A stretch of DNA of 64,000 bases from Blastopirellula marina (GTDB lineage: Bacteria > Planctomycetota > Planctomycetia > Pirellulales > Pirellulaceae): positions 186,001-250,000 of the forward strand of contig NZ_PUHY01000014.1 of assembly GCF_002967765.1 (NCBI RefSeq). The letters run 5' to 3'. Under the pieces are notes generated by a model. It had not been told where the DNA came from. It saw nothing but the letters and a program-made list of their open reading frames with translations, and ran no database searches. This document shows positions 45,127 to 54,562 of this stretch, in pieces. The position numbers and the translations under genes are program-made. The first letter of the stretch is position 1. Every line of letters begins with the position of its first letter.

Positions 45127-46121
45127 AACGGCAAATCTCCGTCAGACGACAGCGTATCGGTCGTTTCCTCTTCCTCTTCGTACGGTTTCGCGATCGGAAT
45201 GCGAATCAAGCGACGGAAGACCTTGCCGGTGGGATTGCCATCTTCGTCCGTGACGGCGAGGCTGTAATCACCGGCTAACATGGCCTGCGTCGCTTGGTGA
45301 TCGCGAACTGCAATCATCACATCGACCGCCATCGGTAGCCCGCCCATTTCTTCCGAGTTCCACTCTTCGAGCCAGCCAATTCCGTCGAAATAGCGGAAAG
45401 CCAACATCGAAACTTCGGGTGCCAAAATCTCCGCGGAGGCGTCCAAGTTGGTCGACTGACCGTTGTTCATGGCGTACTGCGTCACAGCGCGATCCAGTTC
45501 GCGGCGAACCAAACCAAACTGTTCTTCGGTAATCCCTGCATCACCAACCACACCATGCCCCAGAGACGAAACGCCTGGTTGCAGCAAGAAATAGGTAACC
45601 GTCTTGATATCGCTCGGAATATCTCCCAGTTCGCGACTCAAAATGCTACTGTATTGCGGGTCGTACTCGTCGATGCGTGGCACGCGACTGATATCAAATT
45701 GCAATTCCATGGCGTTGCCGTACAGCCCGATCGTGGTCGGCAGGACGGTGGATGCCGCGATGTCTTCCGTAGACGAACCAGCCAACGCGTCGGAGGCCAT
45801 GGTCGGATCGATTCCTGCTGCCGAGGCCGCGGAAGCGAGATCGGCCGAGCCACTTGCTACCGTACTGGCGGCCAAGTCTTCGACCGAAGAGAAATCGATT
45901 TCATGTTTCCAGATGGCGCTCCGCAGATCATTCTCGATGGTCCGCATGACCGCGCGAGCGAGTTGCGCCTGTTCGATCGCGTCTTTACTGGTGTCGACCT
46001 GAATCAGGAAAAAACGAATCGCACCACCGACCGCCATCATGACAACGATCGAAAGTGCCGAAGCCAGCATGACTTCCAGGAGAGTGAAACCAGAGCGTGA
46101 GTCGGAAGTAGGCATTCGCAT
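45123..46121 (-). CDS. gspJ: Type II secretion minor pseudopilin GspJ
   Basis: From ATG 46121 the protein has 332 aa. A class III signal is clear: SRSG-FTLLEVMLASALSIVV, with Gly at -1 and Glu at +5. The domain after it includes LARAVMRTIENDLRSAIW, typical of GspJ, and a Ser/Ala-rich stretch (about residues 80-120). The later LAFRYFDGIGWLEEWNSEE is the usual GspJ end block. The stop of gspI and this ATG overlap by one base (TAATG), so translation is coupled. The frame runs on to 46211 but would then precede the prepilin signal with unlikely sequence. Confidence 0.88.
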   Translation of the reverse strand: MRMPTSDSRSGFTLLEVMLASALSIVVMMAVGGAIRFFLIQVDTSKDAIEQAQLARAVMRTIENDLRSAIWKHEIDFSSVEDLAASTVASGSADLASAASAAGIDPTMASDALAGSSTEDIAASTVLPTTIGLYGNAMELQFDISRVPRIDEYDPQYSSILSRELGDIPSDIKTVTYFLLQPGVSSLGHGVVGDAGITEEQFGLVRRELDRAVTQYAMNNGQSTNLDASAEILAPEVSMLAFRYFDGIGWLEEWNSEEMGGLPMAVDVMIAVRDHQATQAMLAGDYSLAVTDEDGNPTGKVFRRLIRIPIAKPYEEEEETTDTLSSDGDLPL

Positions 46122-46612
46122 TAGAACGTGCTCCCCGTGGTTGACTCGGTAGGAGCACCATCGCTTGTTTCGGGAATTTCTTCCAATGCCAATGCAGGGT
46201 CTCGCATCCAACGCACGATTTCAAAGGTATCGCTCTGAGCGGCGGTCTGTGCTCCCGAGCGACGTACTTGGACCATCATCATGATCAGTCCATCGACCGG
46301 GGCTGGTTCCCAGTTGATGCTATACACCCACTCGGTATCTTGCTCGACCGAGAAAGTATTCAAGTCAGTCATCATGCTGATGTTCATGTCGGTGACGGGA
46401 TCGGGCTGGATGAGACCCAGCGAGATCGCTTCCATGACCGTTTCCGCGAGCATCTGAGCTTCGCTGAGCCCTTGTGATTGCCTGGCGCTTTGAAATCCAA
46501 GTCCCACCAGCTGACCAAGCATCGCCAACGACATCGCCAAGATGGCCAATGCCAACATGACTTCAATCAACGAGAAGGCGGAACGTTTGGTTATCTGGAG
46601 GCGCGATCTCAT
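46121..46612 (-). CDS. gspI: Type II secretion minor pseudopilin GspI
   Basis: The 163-aa protein has a prepilin signal KRSA-FSLIEVMLALAILAMS with Glu at +5. The residue before the cut site is Ala instead of the usual Gly, which prepilin peptidases tolerate less well. Downstream, ARQSQGLSEAQMLAETVMEAI and WEPAPVDGLIMMMVQVRR match GspI, which starts the pseudopilus tip. It sits between gspH (2-bp gap) and gspJ (1-bp overlap). Confidence 0.88.
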   Translation of the reverse strand: MRSRLQITKRSAFSLIEVMLALAILAMSLAMLGQLVGLGFQSARQSQGLSEAQMLAETVMEAISLGLIQPDPVTDMNISMMTDLNTFSVEQDTEWVYSINWEPAPVDGLIMMMVQVRRSGAQTAAQSDTFEIVRWMRDPALALEEIPETSDGAPTESTTGSTF

Positions 46613-46614
46613 CG

Positions 46615-47271
46615 TTACTCTCCTGCGTCGGTGAGTTCTGGTTCGACGATGCGCGCGATGCCGGTCAGGCCACGCAGCTTAACCGTGAGGATCGTGCCGC
46701 TCTCGCTCCGCAGGTAGATCACAGCATCCGACGTCGTTCCATCAGGATAGAACAACACCGGAGACGACCAGCCGGAGATTTCGAGATCGCCACCTTGCTC
46801 TTGGGCAAGTTCGTAGCTTCGCATATCGATTTCGACATTGTTCGAAACGAAAACGATTCCTTCTTCCAGCGTGTCGTTGACCTTCTCTTGCTCGGCCGAC
46901 TCAAGCACCAGATTGGAGATGCCAACACCCTGGCTGGTACCCGCGAGGTTGTTTTCCAACTCGTCACTGCTGCGGATGAAGGGAGCGACGGCGAAGTTGC
47001 CTGTCTCGGGCTGAAAGCGGAACATGCGAATCCGGCCAGATTCCATAGCGTCGACTCGGGCCCGCATGAACTCTGTTTGGATTTGCTCGGCCGAAACTTT
47101 CAGACGATGTCCTTTCAGCGAACTAAAGATTGCGGGTAACCCCAAGCTGATCATCGCCGCCAGGATCACCAGAACCAACAGGATTTCCAACAGGGTAAAC
47201 CCTTCGCGCTCGCGCTGGACCGATGGTCGAAGCGTCCGTTTAGATTCGGATTGAACGGGAAGGAGAATCAA
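46615..47271 (-). CDS. gspH: Type II secretion minor pseudopilin GspH-like
   Basis: The 218-aa protein has a prepilin signal REREG-FTLLEILLVLVILAAM with Gly at -1 and Glu at +5, then LKGHRLKVSAEQIQTEFMRARVDAMESG, a GspH-like block, and a beta-rich C-terminus. GspH joins the major pseudopilin to the tip. The only in-frame start near the signal is TTG, with AGGA about nine bases before it. The gap of 124 bp to gspG contains a palindromic repeat, so the minor pseudopilin block may be expressed at another level than gspG. Confidence 0.85.
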   Translation of the reverse strand: MILLPVQSESKRTLRPSVQREREGFTLLEILLVLVILAAMISLGLPAIFSSLKGHRLKVSAEQIQTEFMRARVDAMESGRIRMFRFQPETGNFAVAPFIRSSDELENNLAGTSQGVGISNLVLESAEQEKVNDTLEEGIVFVSNNVEIDMRSYELAQEQGGDLEISGWSSPVLFYPDGTTSDAVIYLRSESGTILTVKLRGLTGIARIVEPELTDAGE

Positions 47272-47298
47272 GCGAAGATCCTGTCAAATTACGAAGCG

Positions 47299-47373
47299 GG
47301 GTGCCATGCCCACTTCCGACGCAAGCTATGGCATTGAATCCAATAGGCTGACGTGGGAGTGGGCATGGCACCC
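47299..47373. repeat. Palindromic element of the GGTGCCATGC family between gspG and gspH
   Basis: GGGTGCCATGCCCACT (47299-47314) and AGTGGGCATGGCACCC (47358-47373) are perfect 16-bp inverted arms around 43 bp, which hold further imperfect complementarity (AGCTATGG with CCAATAGGCT). It is inside the T2SS cluster on a same-strand gap. Ten bases of each arm are shared with the element at 22876-22977. Confidence 0.85.
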
Positions 47374-47395
47374 ACGAATTCACGATTGATAATAA

Positions 47396-47806
47396 CTAGC
47401 CCGAAATGTCGTCATCGGTACCGCTGGCACCATCAGGACCCATCGACCAGACTTTGTAGGTCGCGCCGGTAACTTCGTATTGGTATTCGTTATCCCATGG
47501 ATCGATTGGCATCGTGGGGTCTTCCCAGTAAGGACCTTGCCACTTGCCGTTTTTGTCGTCCGAAGGTTGGTTGATCAGGTTGTCCAGCGAAGCAGGGGGC
47601 TTGTTCATGTTCAACTGGTACATCTTCAATGCGTTGTCGATCAAACCGACCTGGGTCTTGGCGGCATTCACCGAAGCCTGCTTCTGAGCGCTGAAGATGG
47701 AAACGCCAGCCAAAGAACCGAGGATCACCAGAATGACCAGCACCAACAGAACTTCGATCAGCGTGAAACCCGCGGCGGGACGGCGATGTCGTCGATTACG
47801 AGACAT
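47396..47806 (-). CDS. gspG: Type II secretion major pseudopilin GspG
   Basis: The 136-aa protein is a standard GspG: signal RRPAAG-FTLIEVLLVLVILVILGSL with Gly at -1 and Glu at +5, then the long N-terminal helix (SVNAAKTQVGLIDNALKMYQLN). The C-terminal calcium-site region is DPWDNEYQYEV followed by GPDGASGTDDDI. GspG forms the pseudopilus that pushes substrate through the secretin. AAGGAG ten bases before the ATG is a good Shine-Dalgarno. Confidence 0.97.
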   Translation of the reverse strand: MSRNRRHRRPAAGFTLIEVLLVLVILVILGSLAGVSIFSAQKQASVNAAKTQVGLIDNALKMYQLNMNKPPASLDNLINQPSDDKNGKWQGPYWEDPTMPIDPWDNEYQYEVTGATYKVWSMGPDGASGTDDDISG

Positions 47807-47859
47807 GAAATAAATACTCCTTAAGACAATTGTGGGTGTGTTTCGATTTTGTAATTGGT

Positions 47860-49065
47860 TTACAACGCCCCGCTCATGCGGAACACTGGCAGCAGTAGCG
47901 CGATCACGACCACCAGCACAACGCCAGCCATGGCCAGCAGCATCATCGGTTCTAAAAAACGGACCGCCAAATCAAGTCGGCGAGAAGTTCTTCGCTCGAG
48001 ACTGTCCGCTATTTCGATCAGCACGCGATCAAGCGAGTTTGATTCTTCCGCGACACTGATCATTTCGACCACCGTCTTCGGAAAATAACCAGAACTGCTC
48101 AGCGGTGCGGCCAACGATTCACCTGAAGAGATGTTCTCGGAGGCGTCTTCGATGGCGGTCGCTAAAATTCGGTTACCGGCGGCTTCGCGACTGATTTCCA
48201 ATGCTCGCAAAATCGGCACACCGTTTTTAAGCATTGTCCCCAGAACGCGACAGAACCTGGCAACGGCCAAGTCCAACATGATGCCGCCAAATAACGGTAC
48301 TTTGATCTTGAAGTAATCAAAACGTCGCTTGCCGGTTTCGGTATTCAACTGCGTTCGCAGATAGAAGAATAGACCGACAACCCCTATAGCTATAAACAAC
48401 CCATAGCTGTTCAAGGTTCCGCTAAACCAGAGCAACCAGTCCGTAATTGGGGGAAGTTGCCCTCTTTCTCGAAGACGCGCAAACATTTCCTCGAAGCGTG
48501 GTACGAAGAACACCAGCAGGAAGGTCAAGATCCCGCTACCAACCACGGCTAGGAAGATTGGGTAGGCCAACGCACTGACGGTCCGCCCTTTGAGGTCTTC
48601 CTGCTCTTCGGTAAACGCGGCCACACGCTCCAGGGCGTCTTCCAGGAAGCCGCCTTCCGCGCCCGCTTTGACCATGTTGACGGCCATGTCGTTGAACGCG
48701 CGAGGGTGCCGGGCCATCGCCACATCGAGCGCTTCCCCTTCTTCCACGCGTGCACGAATGTCTTCGAGCACACCCTTAAGGGCTTCGTTCGAGGCTTGTT
48801 CGTAAAGCACGTTCAACGAACGCATCAACGGCACGCCACTACGAACCAGCGAGGCAAGTTGGGAATAGAAGTTGGCTGCGAGTTGGGGGCTGACTTTCTT
48901 GCCACCAAACTGAAAGCGTCCCCCTTTTTTCTCTTGCTTAACTTCGATCGGGAACAACGACTTCGCCATGAGCGAATTCAATACGTCCCCCTCGGTCTGC
49001 GCAGTCAGTTTGCCGGCGACCTTTTGTCCCTGCAGATTTCGGGCAACGTAAGCGAAGTCAGGCAT
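47860..49065 (-). CDS. gspF: Type II secretion inner-membrane protein GspF
   Basis: The 401-aa protein begins with FAYVARNLQGQKVAGKLTAQ and has the two T2SSF cytoplasmic domains separated by membrane helices: the first with FYSQLASLVRSGVPLMRSL, the second with FCRVLGTMLKNGVPILRALEISREAAGN and a typical C-terminal LEPMMLLAMAGVVLVVVIALLLP. GspF is the platform core that contacts the ATPase. Length is normal. The start lies 42 bp after the gspE stop. Confidence 0.95.
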   Translation of the reverse strand: MPDFAYVARNLQGQKVAGKLTAQTEGDVLNSLMAKSLFPIEVKQEKKGGRFQFGGKKVSPQLAANFYSQLASLVRSGVPLMRSLNVLYEQASNEALKGVLEDIRARVEEGEALDVAMARHPRAFNDMAVNMVKAGAEGGFLEDALERVAAFTEEQEDLKGRTVSALAYPIFLAVVGSGILTFLLVFFVPRFEEMFARLRERGQLPPITDWLLWFSGTLNSYGLFIAIGVVGLFFYLRTQLNTETGKRRFDYFKIKVPLFGGIMLDLAVARFCRVLGTMLKNGVPILRALEISREAAGNRILATAIEDASENISSGESLAAPLSSSGYFPKTVVEMISVAEESNSLDRVLIEIADSLERRTSRRLDLAVRFLEPMMLLAMAGVVLVVVIALLLPVFRMSGAL

Positions 49066-49107
49066 TTGTTTGGAATGACTTGGGGTGAATGAAAAACGTT
49101 ATTTCGA

Positions 49108-50832
<1,725 letters not shown>

Positions 50833-51039
50833 GAAGAATTGTCACTACTTGGGGGAGAGGTGTGGAGGGACTAACAATCTATACCAAATCGTTAAACTTC
50901 TATGCCCCTACGATGGGGTGTTTGTGTGATTGGCAAATCCGACGGGATTGGTTTTAGCTTGCTAAGTATTAAACGTTTTGCAACGGGTATTTGTTTCGCT
51001 AATTTCCAAATCGGAACTTCCAGGTCCCGATCATAACGC

Positions 51040-51074
51040 TTAACCCCTCGCCGGGCAGACCAGCGAGGGGTTAA
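51040..51074 (-). terminator. Hairpin downstream of the LTxEQ-type protein gene
   Basis: TTAACCCCTCGC (51040-51051) and GCGAGGGGTTAA (51063-51074) form a perfect 12-bp stem with an 11-nt loop about 45 bp after the stop codon at 51119 on the minus strand. There is no clear T run after it, so it may need Rho or only protect the 3' end. Confidence 0.6.
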
Positions 51075-51118
51075 CGAATGATTCGGTTCCCGAGTGCAAG
51101 TACCTGGGAGGTAGCGAC

Positions 51119-51883
51119 TTAGATGTCGCCGTCGTTGCCACCGCGTTGTCCGCGTTGGCCACGCTGACCTCGTTGGCCGCCAGGACCACCTTGGCCACGT
51201 TGTCCACCCTGGAAGCCGCCTGGGCCGCCGCGTTCGATGACCATTTCAAATGGTTCGCCGACCATCTTCTTCCACTTCGCTTGCTGTTCTGGGGTCAGCA
51301 TCTTGACCAATTCTTCGTCCGCTTCTTTGCGAAGCTCAGCGACTTTGGCCTGCATTTCGGTTTGCAGTTCTTCCGCTTTATTGCGAAGTTCTTCCAGTTG
51401 AGCTTCGGTCAGGCCGAGTTCATCCGCGATTTCTCCGCTGGTGAATGATAGGCCACCACGACCGCGCGCTTGCTGTTGAACCTGGATCTGCTTCAAGCGT
51501 TCCAGTTGATTTGGCATCAGGATCTTCGCGAGACTCTTTTCGGCGTCTTCACGAGCGGTACGCAGTTTGTCGAATGCCTCTTGGCGTTCCTCTTCGCTGG
51601 CGCCACGCAAATTGCCGAACATCCCACGCATATCGTCACGCATTTTGGCGTTCAGATCTTGGATGTCTTCGTCTTGCGAAGGAACCAGTTCGATTTCCTT
51701 CTGGACCGATTCGTTGCTCAGCAGGGAGAATAGATCACCACCGCCGAATCCGCCGCCAAAACCGCCTGGGGCACCACCACCTGGGCCGCCACGGAATCCA
51801 CCACCGCCAGGTCCTTGAGCCATGACGGAACTCGATGCGAAGGCCAGAGCCACCGCACAAACCAAAGCAACCAGCAATTTCAT
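51119..51883 (-). CDS. Secreted helical protein with LTxEQ motif and Gly/Arg-rich ends
   Basis: From ATG 51883 the protein has 254 aa with a signal peptide (MKLLVALVCAVALAFASSSV, cut near MAQ). A Gly-rich stretch of about 30 residues follows, then a helical domain (about residues 50-215) with LGLTEAQLEELRNKAEELQ and MLTPEQQAKWKKMVG, which resemble the LTxxQ motif of periplasmic Spy/CpxP proteins. The C-terminus is a GGQRGQRGQRGG tail. AAAGGTG six bases before the ATG supports this start over the frame opening at 51994. It is divergent from the EF-hand protein gene. Function unknown. Confidence 0.75.
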   Translation of the reverse strand: MKLLVALVCAVALAFASSSVMAQGPGGGGFRGGPGGGAPGGFGGGFGGGDLFSLLSNESVQKEIELVPSQDEDIQDLNAKMRDDMRGMFGNLRGASEEERQEAFDKLRTAREDAEKSLAKILMPNQLERLKQIQVQQQARGRGGLSFTSGEIADELGLTEAQLEELRNKAEELQTEMQAKVAELRKEADEELVKMLTPEQQAKWKKMVGEPFEMVIERGGPGGFQGGQRGQGGPGGQRGQRGQRGQRGGNDGDI

Positions 51884-52200
51884 CGACGCACCTTTATTGA
51901 AAAGTGAGGGGCACCGCCCGGGAGCGGGGCGGAAGAAATGTATTTGCGGACTCGCGGTCCTGTTTCGCAACGAGATGCGGAGGAGGGGAGTCAACGTTCA
52001 GATAGGGTCAACCATTTCCAGAGAACAAGGTTCCGGCGAAATTTTCGGATCGATGCCGATAATCCCAAATTTTCTTCAGAATTGGGCAATAAGGGCACAA
52101 CCGACCTAAGGAGATCGGGGTTTAACGATCTGGTTGCGTGGTAATAAAGCTAAATTTACTGTGATCCTTTTCTGTCCAGCCACATATTGGGTGCCAATTG
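51884..52200. other. Divergent intergenic region between two Gly-rich protein genes
   Basis: It must carry the promoters of both genes; none could be placed with confidence. A GC-rich inverted repeat CCGCCC/GGGGCGG lies at about 51916-51933, in the leader of the minus-strand gene. No RNA gene was recognised. Confidence 0.4.
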
Positions 52201-53742
52201 ATGAACGTCGGATTATCGCTACGCATGGGAATGGCCATGGTGCTGATTTCGCTCGGCGGAATTCTCGCAGATTCTGCGAGTGCGCAAGGACCTCCAGGAG
52301 GTTTTCGTGGAGGTCCCCCCGGAGGTGACCGCGGCGGAGATCGTGGTGGCGACCGGGGCGATCGTGGACGCGGAGGTGACGATCGAAGTTCCCGCTGGGG
52401 CGGGGACCGAGGTGGCGATCGCGGCAGTGACCGAGGTCGAGGTGGGGATGACCGTAGCCGCGGTGGTGACGATCGTGGCCGAGGAGGTTTCCCTCAGTTC
52501 AATCCAGTCGACATGCTGAAACGCATGGATCGCAACGGAAACGGCCAGTTAGAGGGGGACGAGCTGGAAGGGCGCGGTGGCGAGTTCGTCAAACGGATGT
52601 TGGCTGGCACCGGGATGGAAAACAACAGCAGTATCAAGATTGATGCCGCCGGCGATGCGATTCAAAAGGCACGCGAAGCACGAGAAAAGGGCATTGAATC
52701 GGCCGCTATGACGTTTGGCGAATCGTCGGAAGTCGCTATGGCGGTTGGGTTTGATGCCGCTCCGCCCCTTTCGACTAAAGCTTTGGAAGAGAAGTACGGC
52801 AAGAGCGTCGTCGACAGTACGATGAGCATGCTACAGCGATACGATAAGAATAAAAACTACTATCTCGACGGCACCGAATGGCAGGATGTTCGCTGGTTCG
52901 GCGGAGATCCAACTAGCTTCGATAAAGACAAAGATGGTCGTCTTTCAATGGACGAATTGAGTGCTCGAACCGCTAGTACGAGGGGGGGCAGTAGCTCTTC
53001 ATCGCAGCAAGATTCCCGTTCGAGCAGTTCCCGTGGAGAAGATCGCAGTAGTCGTTTTGGTGACCGAGGTAGCGACCGTGGTGGTGACCGTGGAAGCAGC
53101 GACGATCGGGGTCGTGGCGGGTTTAGTGGCCGTGGAGGCTTCGGCGGGGGCCCTCCAGGAGGTTTTGGTGGACCAGGCGGTGGCCCTCCTGGTGGCGGTC
53201 GTGGCGGCTTTGGTGGCCGAGGTGGTTTCTTCGGCGGTGGCGACGGTGGCAACGACGAAGATCGTTATAAGTCCATAGCTGAAATGCAGATGCGTCAATA
53301 CGACGAAAATGGAAACGGCTTCGTCGACGGAGACGAACTCGAGAAAGTGCGGGGCGGTAATATCCTCGACTACGACAAGAACAACGACAAGAAGATCAGC
53401 GTGGACGAGATGGTCGAACGCATGAAAGGCTTCGCCCAACGTGGTTTCGGTGGTCGCGGGGGTGATCGGGGTGATCGTTCATCTCGGGGCGGGGATCGAT
53501 CCTCGTCTTCAGATGAAGGTGCTAAGCCAAGCACGTATCGCTTCCTCACGGCGACCGAACGGCTGCCAGATGGGCTTCCTAGCTGGTTTACTCGCAGCGA
53601 TCTGGATGAAGATGGCCAAATCATGATGTACGAATACAGCACGTCATGGAGCCAAACCAAAGCCGCTGAATTCGCGGAGTATGACCTGAACGGAGACGGT
53701 ATCATCACCGCCAAGGAATGCTTGGCCGTAGAGGGCAGATAG
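52201..53742 (+). CDS. Secreted EF-hand protein with Gly/Arg/Asp-rich repeats
   Basis: The 513-aa protein has a signal peptide (cut near SASA-QG). Two low-complexity tracts of GGDRGG/GDRGRGG and GRGGFGG type follow, separated by folded parts. Seven EF-hand loops are visible: DRNGNGQLEGDE (from 52528), DKNKNYYLDGTE, DKDKDGRLSMDE, DENGNGFVDGDE, DKNNDKKISVDE, DLDEDGQIMMYE and DLNGDGIITAKE (to about 53718). Calcium binding outside the cell is therefore likely. The ATG at 52201 is preceded by a TTG in frame; the Shine-Dalgarno is weak. A strong terminator follows. Confidence 0.8.
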   Translation: MNVGLSLRMGMAMVLISLGGILADSASAQGPPGGFRGGPPGGDRGGDRGGDRGDRGRGGDDRSSRWGGDRGGDRGSDRGRGGDDRSRGGDDRGRGGFPQFNPVDMLKRMDRNGNGQLEGDELEGRGGEFVKRMLAGTGMENNSSIKIDAAGDAIQKAREAREKGIESAAMTFGESSEVAMAVGFDAAPPLSTKALEEKYGKSVVDSTMSMLQRYDKNKNYYLDGTEWQDVRWFGGDPTSFDKDKDGRLSMDELSARTASTRGGSSSSSQQDSRSSSSRGEDRSSRFGDRGSDRGGDRGSSDDRGRGGFSGRGGFGGGPPGGFGGPGGGPPGGGRGGFGGRGGFFGGGDGGNDEDRYKSIAEMQMRQYDENGNGFVDGDELEKVRGGNILDYDKNNDKKISVDEMVERMKGFAQRGFGGRGGDRGDRSSRGGDRSSSSDEGAKPSTYRFLTATERLPDGLPSWFTRSDLDEDGQIMMYEYSTSWSQTKAAEFAEYDLNGDGIITAKECLAVEGR

Positions 53743-53784
53743 TCGTCCGTTGAACGGCCTGACGTAAAGTTCTGAATTATCAAT

Positions 53785-53819
53785 TCGCCGGTGATCTTTG
53801 AGATCACCGGCGATTTTTT
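53785..53819 (+). terminator. Rho-independent terminator after the EF-hand gene
   Basis: TCGCCGGTGATCT (53785-53797) pairs perfectly with AGATCACCGGCGA (53801-53813), 3-nt loop, followed by six T (53814-53819). It lies about 40 bp after the stop codon. Confidence 0.9.
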
Positions 53820-53937
53820 GTTGGGTTGTGAGGCTTCTCTCGGGCTAGGTCAATCTCGCTCAGTCTAATCCGTCTACCCGATTGATTCGCTTGCAGACAA
53901 ACTGTCACCGTGAACGATCTAGGATTGAAGCCCGCCT

Positions 53938-54204
53938 TTACGTTAGTTCATCCAGGTCGAGTCCGTGCAGCCAATGGGCAAAACGTGTGGTTCTTTCCTG
54001 GTTGCCCTGCAAGCCGATCGACTTGGTTTCTACGATCCATAAATAGCGAAACAGCTCCACTTCTGAGGCCTGACGATGCAGCAACTCGCATAGTCCAGGG
54101 ACATAAGCGTCGTACTCTCCAGGTTCCGGACAGTGCTCCGAGATTCCGATCGGATCCCAGTCGAAATGGACGGCTTGGCGAACGGTCTCCAACAGAGATG
54201 CCAT
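53938..54204 (-). CDS. Small protein with WDPIGI/EYDAYVP motif (DUF1871-like)
   Basis: The 88-aa protein is soluble and mostly helical. The motif FDWDPIGI followed by GEYDAYVPGLCELL resembles DUF1871-type small proteins, in which WDPIG and DEYD blocks are conserved; the function of the family is unknown to me. There is no clear Shine-Dalgarno. It is a single gene between the EF-hand gene terminator and the hairpin after the 1147-aa gene. Confidence 0.65.
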   Translation of the reverse strand: MASLLETVRQAVHFDWDPIGISEHCPEPGEYDAYVPGLCELLHRQASEVELFRYLWIVETKSIGLQGNQERTTRFAHWLHGLDLDELT

Positions 54205-54562
54205 GGATGGGTTGCGATTCGTTTGCTTGCGGAATGAACAGTTAAGGCCATCCTGTGGCTACGCCGTTCCGCGATAACACATCGAAAACAAACGGTTAAC
54301 CATATTGGGAGTTTTACCGAACCTAAATTCATGACAGGAATGGCATGACAGACGAATTGAGCGGATTAGTACAGAGTTACAACTTAGTCGCTTAGTTCAA
54401 AGATTAAAGTTGCAAAAAAGCAAAGAGATGAAAAGGATGCTCCACATGAGTAAGAAGCGGACCACTTCCTGACAACGAACTTACTGAATAAGTATTGCAG
54501 TCGGTTCGTGGCAAATCATAAGAGTCTTGCCACGAACATAGAACATCTAGGCAATCGTTGGA
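54205..54562. other. Non-coding stretch, AT-rich, with one hairpin
   Basis: No gene was seen here. The only clear structure is the 11-bp hairpin at 54504-54537. The stretch is AT-rich compared with its neighbours. It should hold the promoter of the small gene ending at 53938. Confidence 0.45.
54504..54537 (-). terminator. Hairpin after the barrel-less secretin-like gene
   Basis: GTTCGTGGCAA (54504-54514) and TTGCCACGAAC (54527-54537) form a perfect 11-bp stem with a 12-nt loop, starting 26 bp after the stop codon at 54563. No T run follows, so the strength is uncertain. Confidence 0.55.

Noticed and set aside
52313-53240. Repeated GGTGAC/CGTGGT-like DNA, first considered as a tandem repeat or CRISPR-like array
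   Set aside because: It is low-complexity coding sequence for GGDRGG and GRGGFGG tracts; repeat units and spacing are irregular, and the frame is open throughout.
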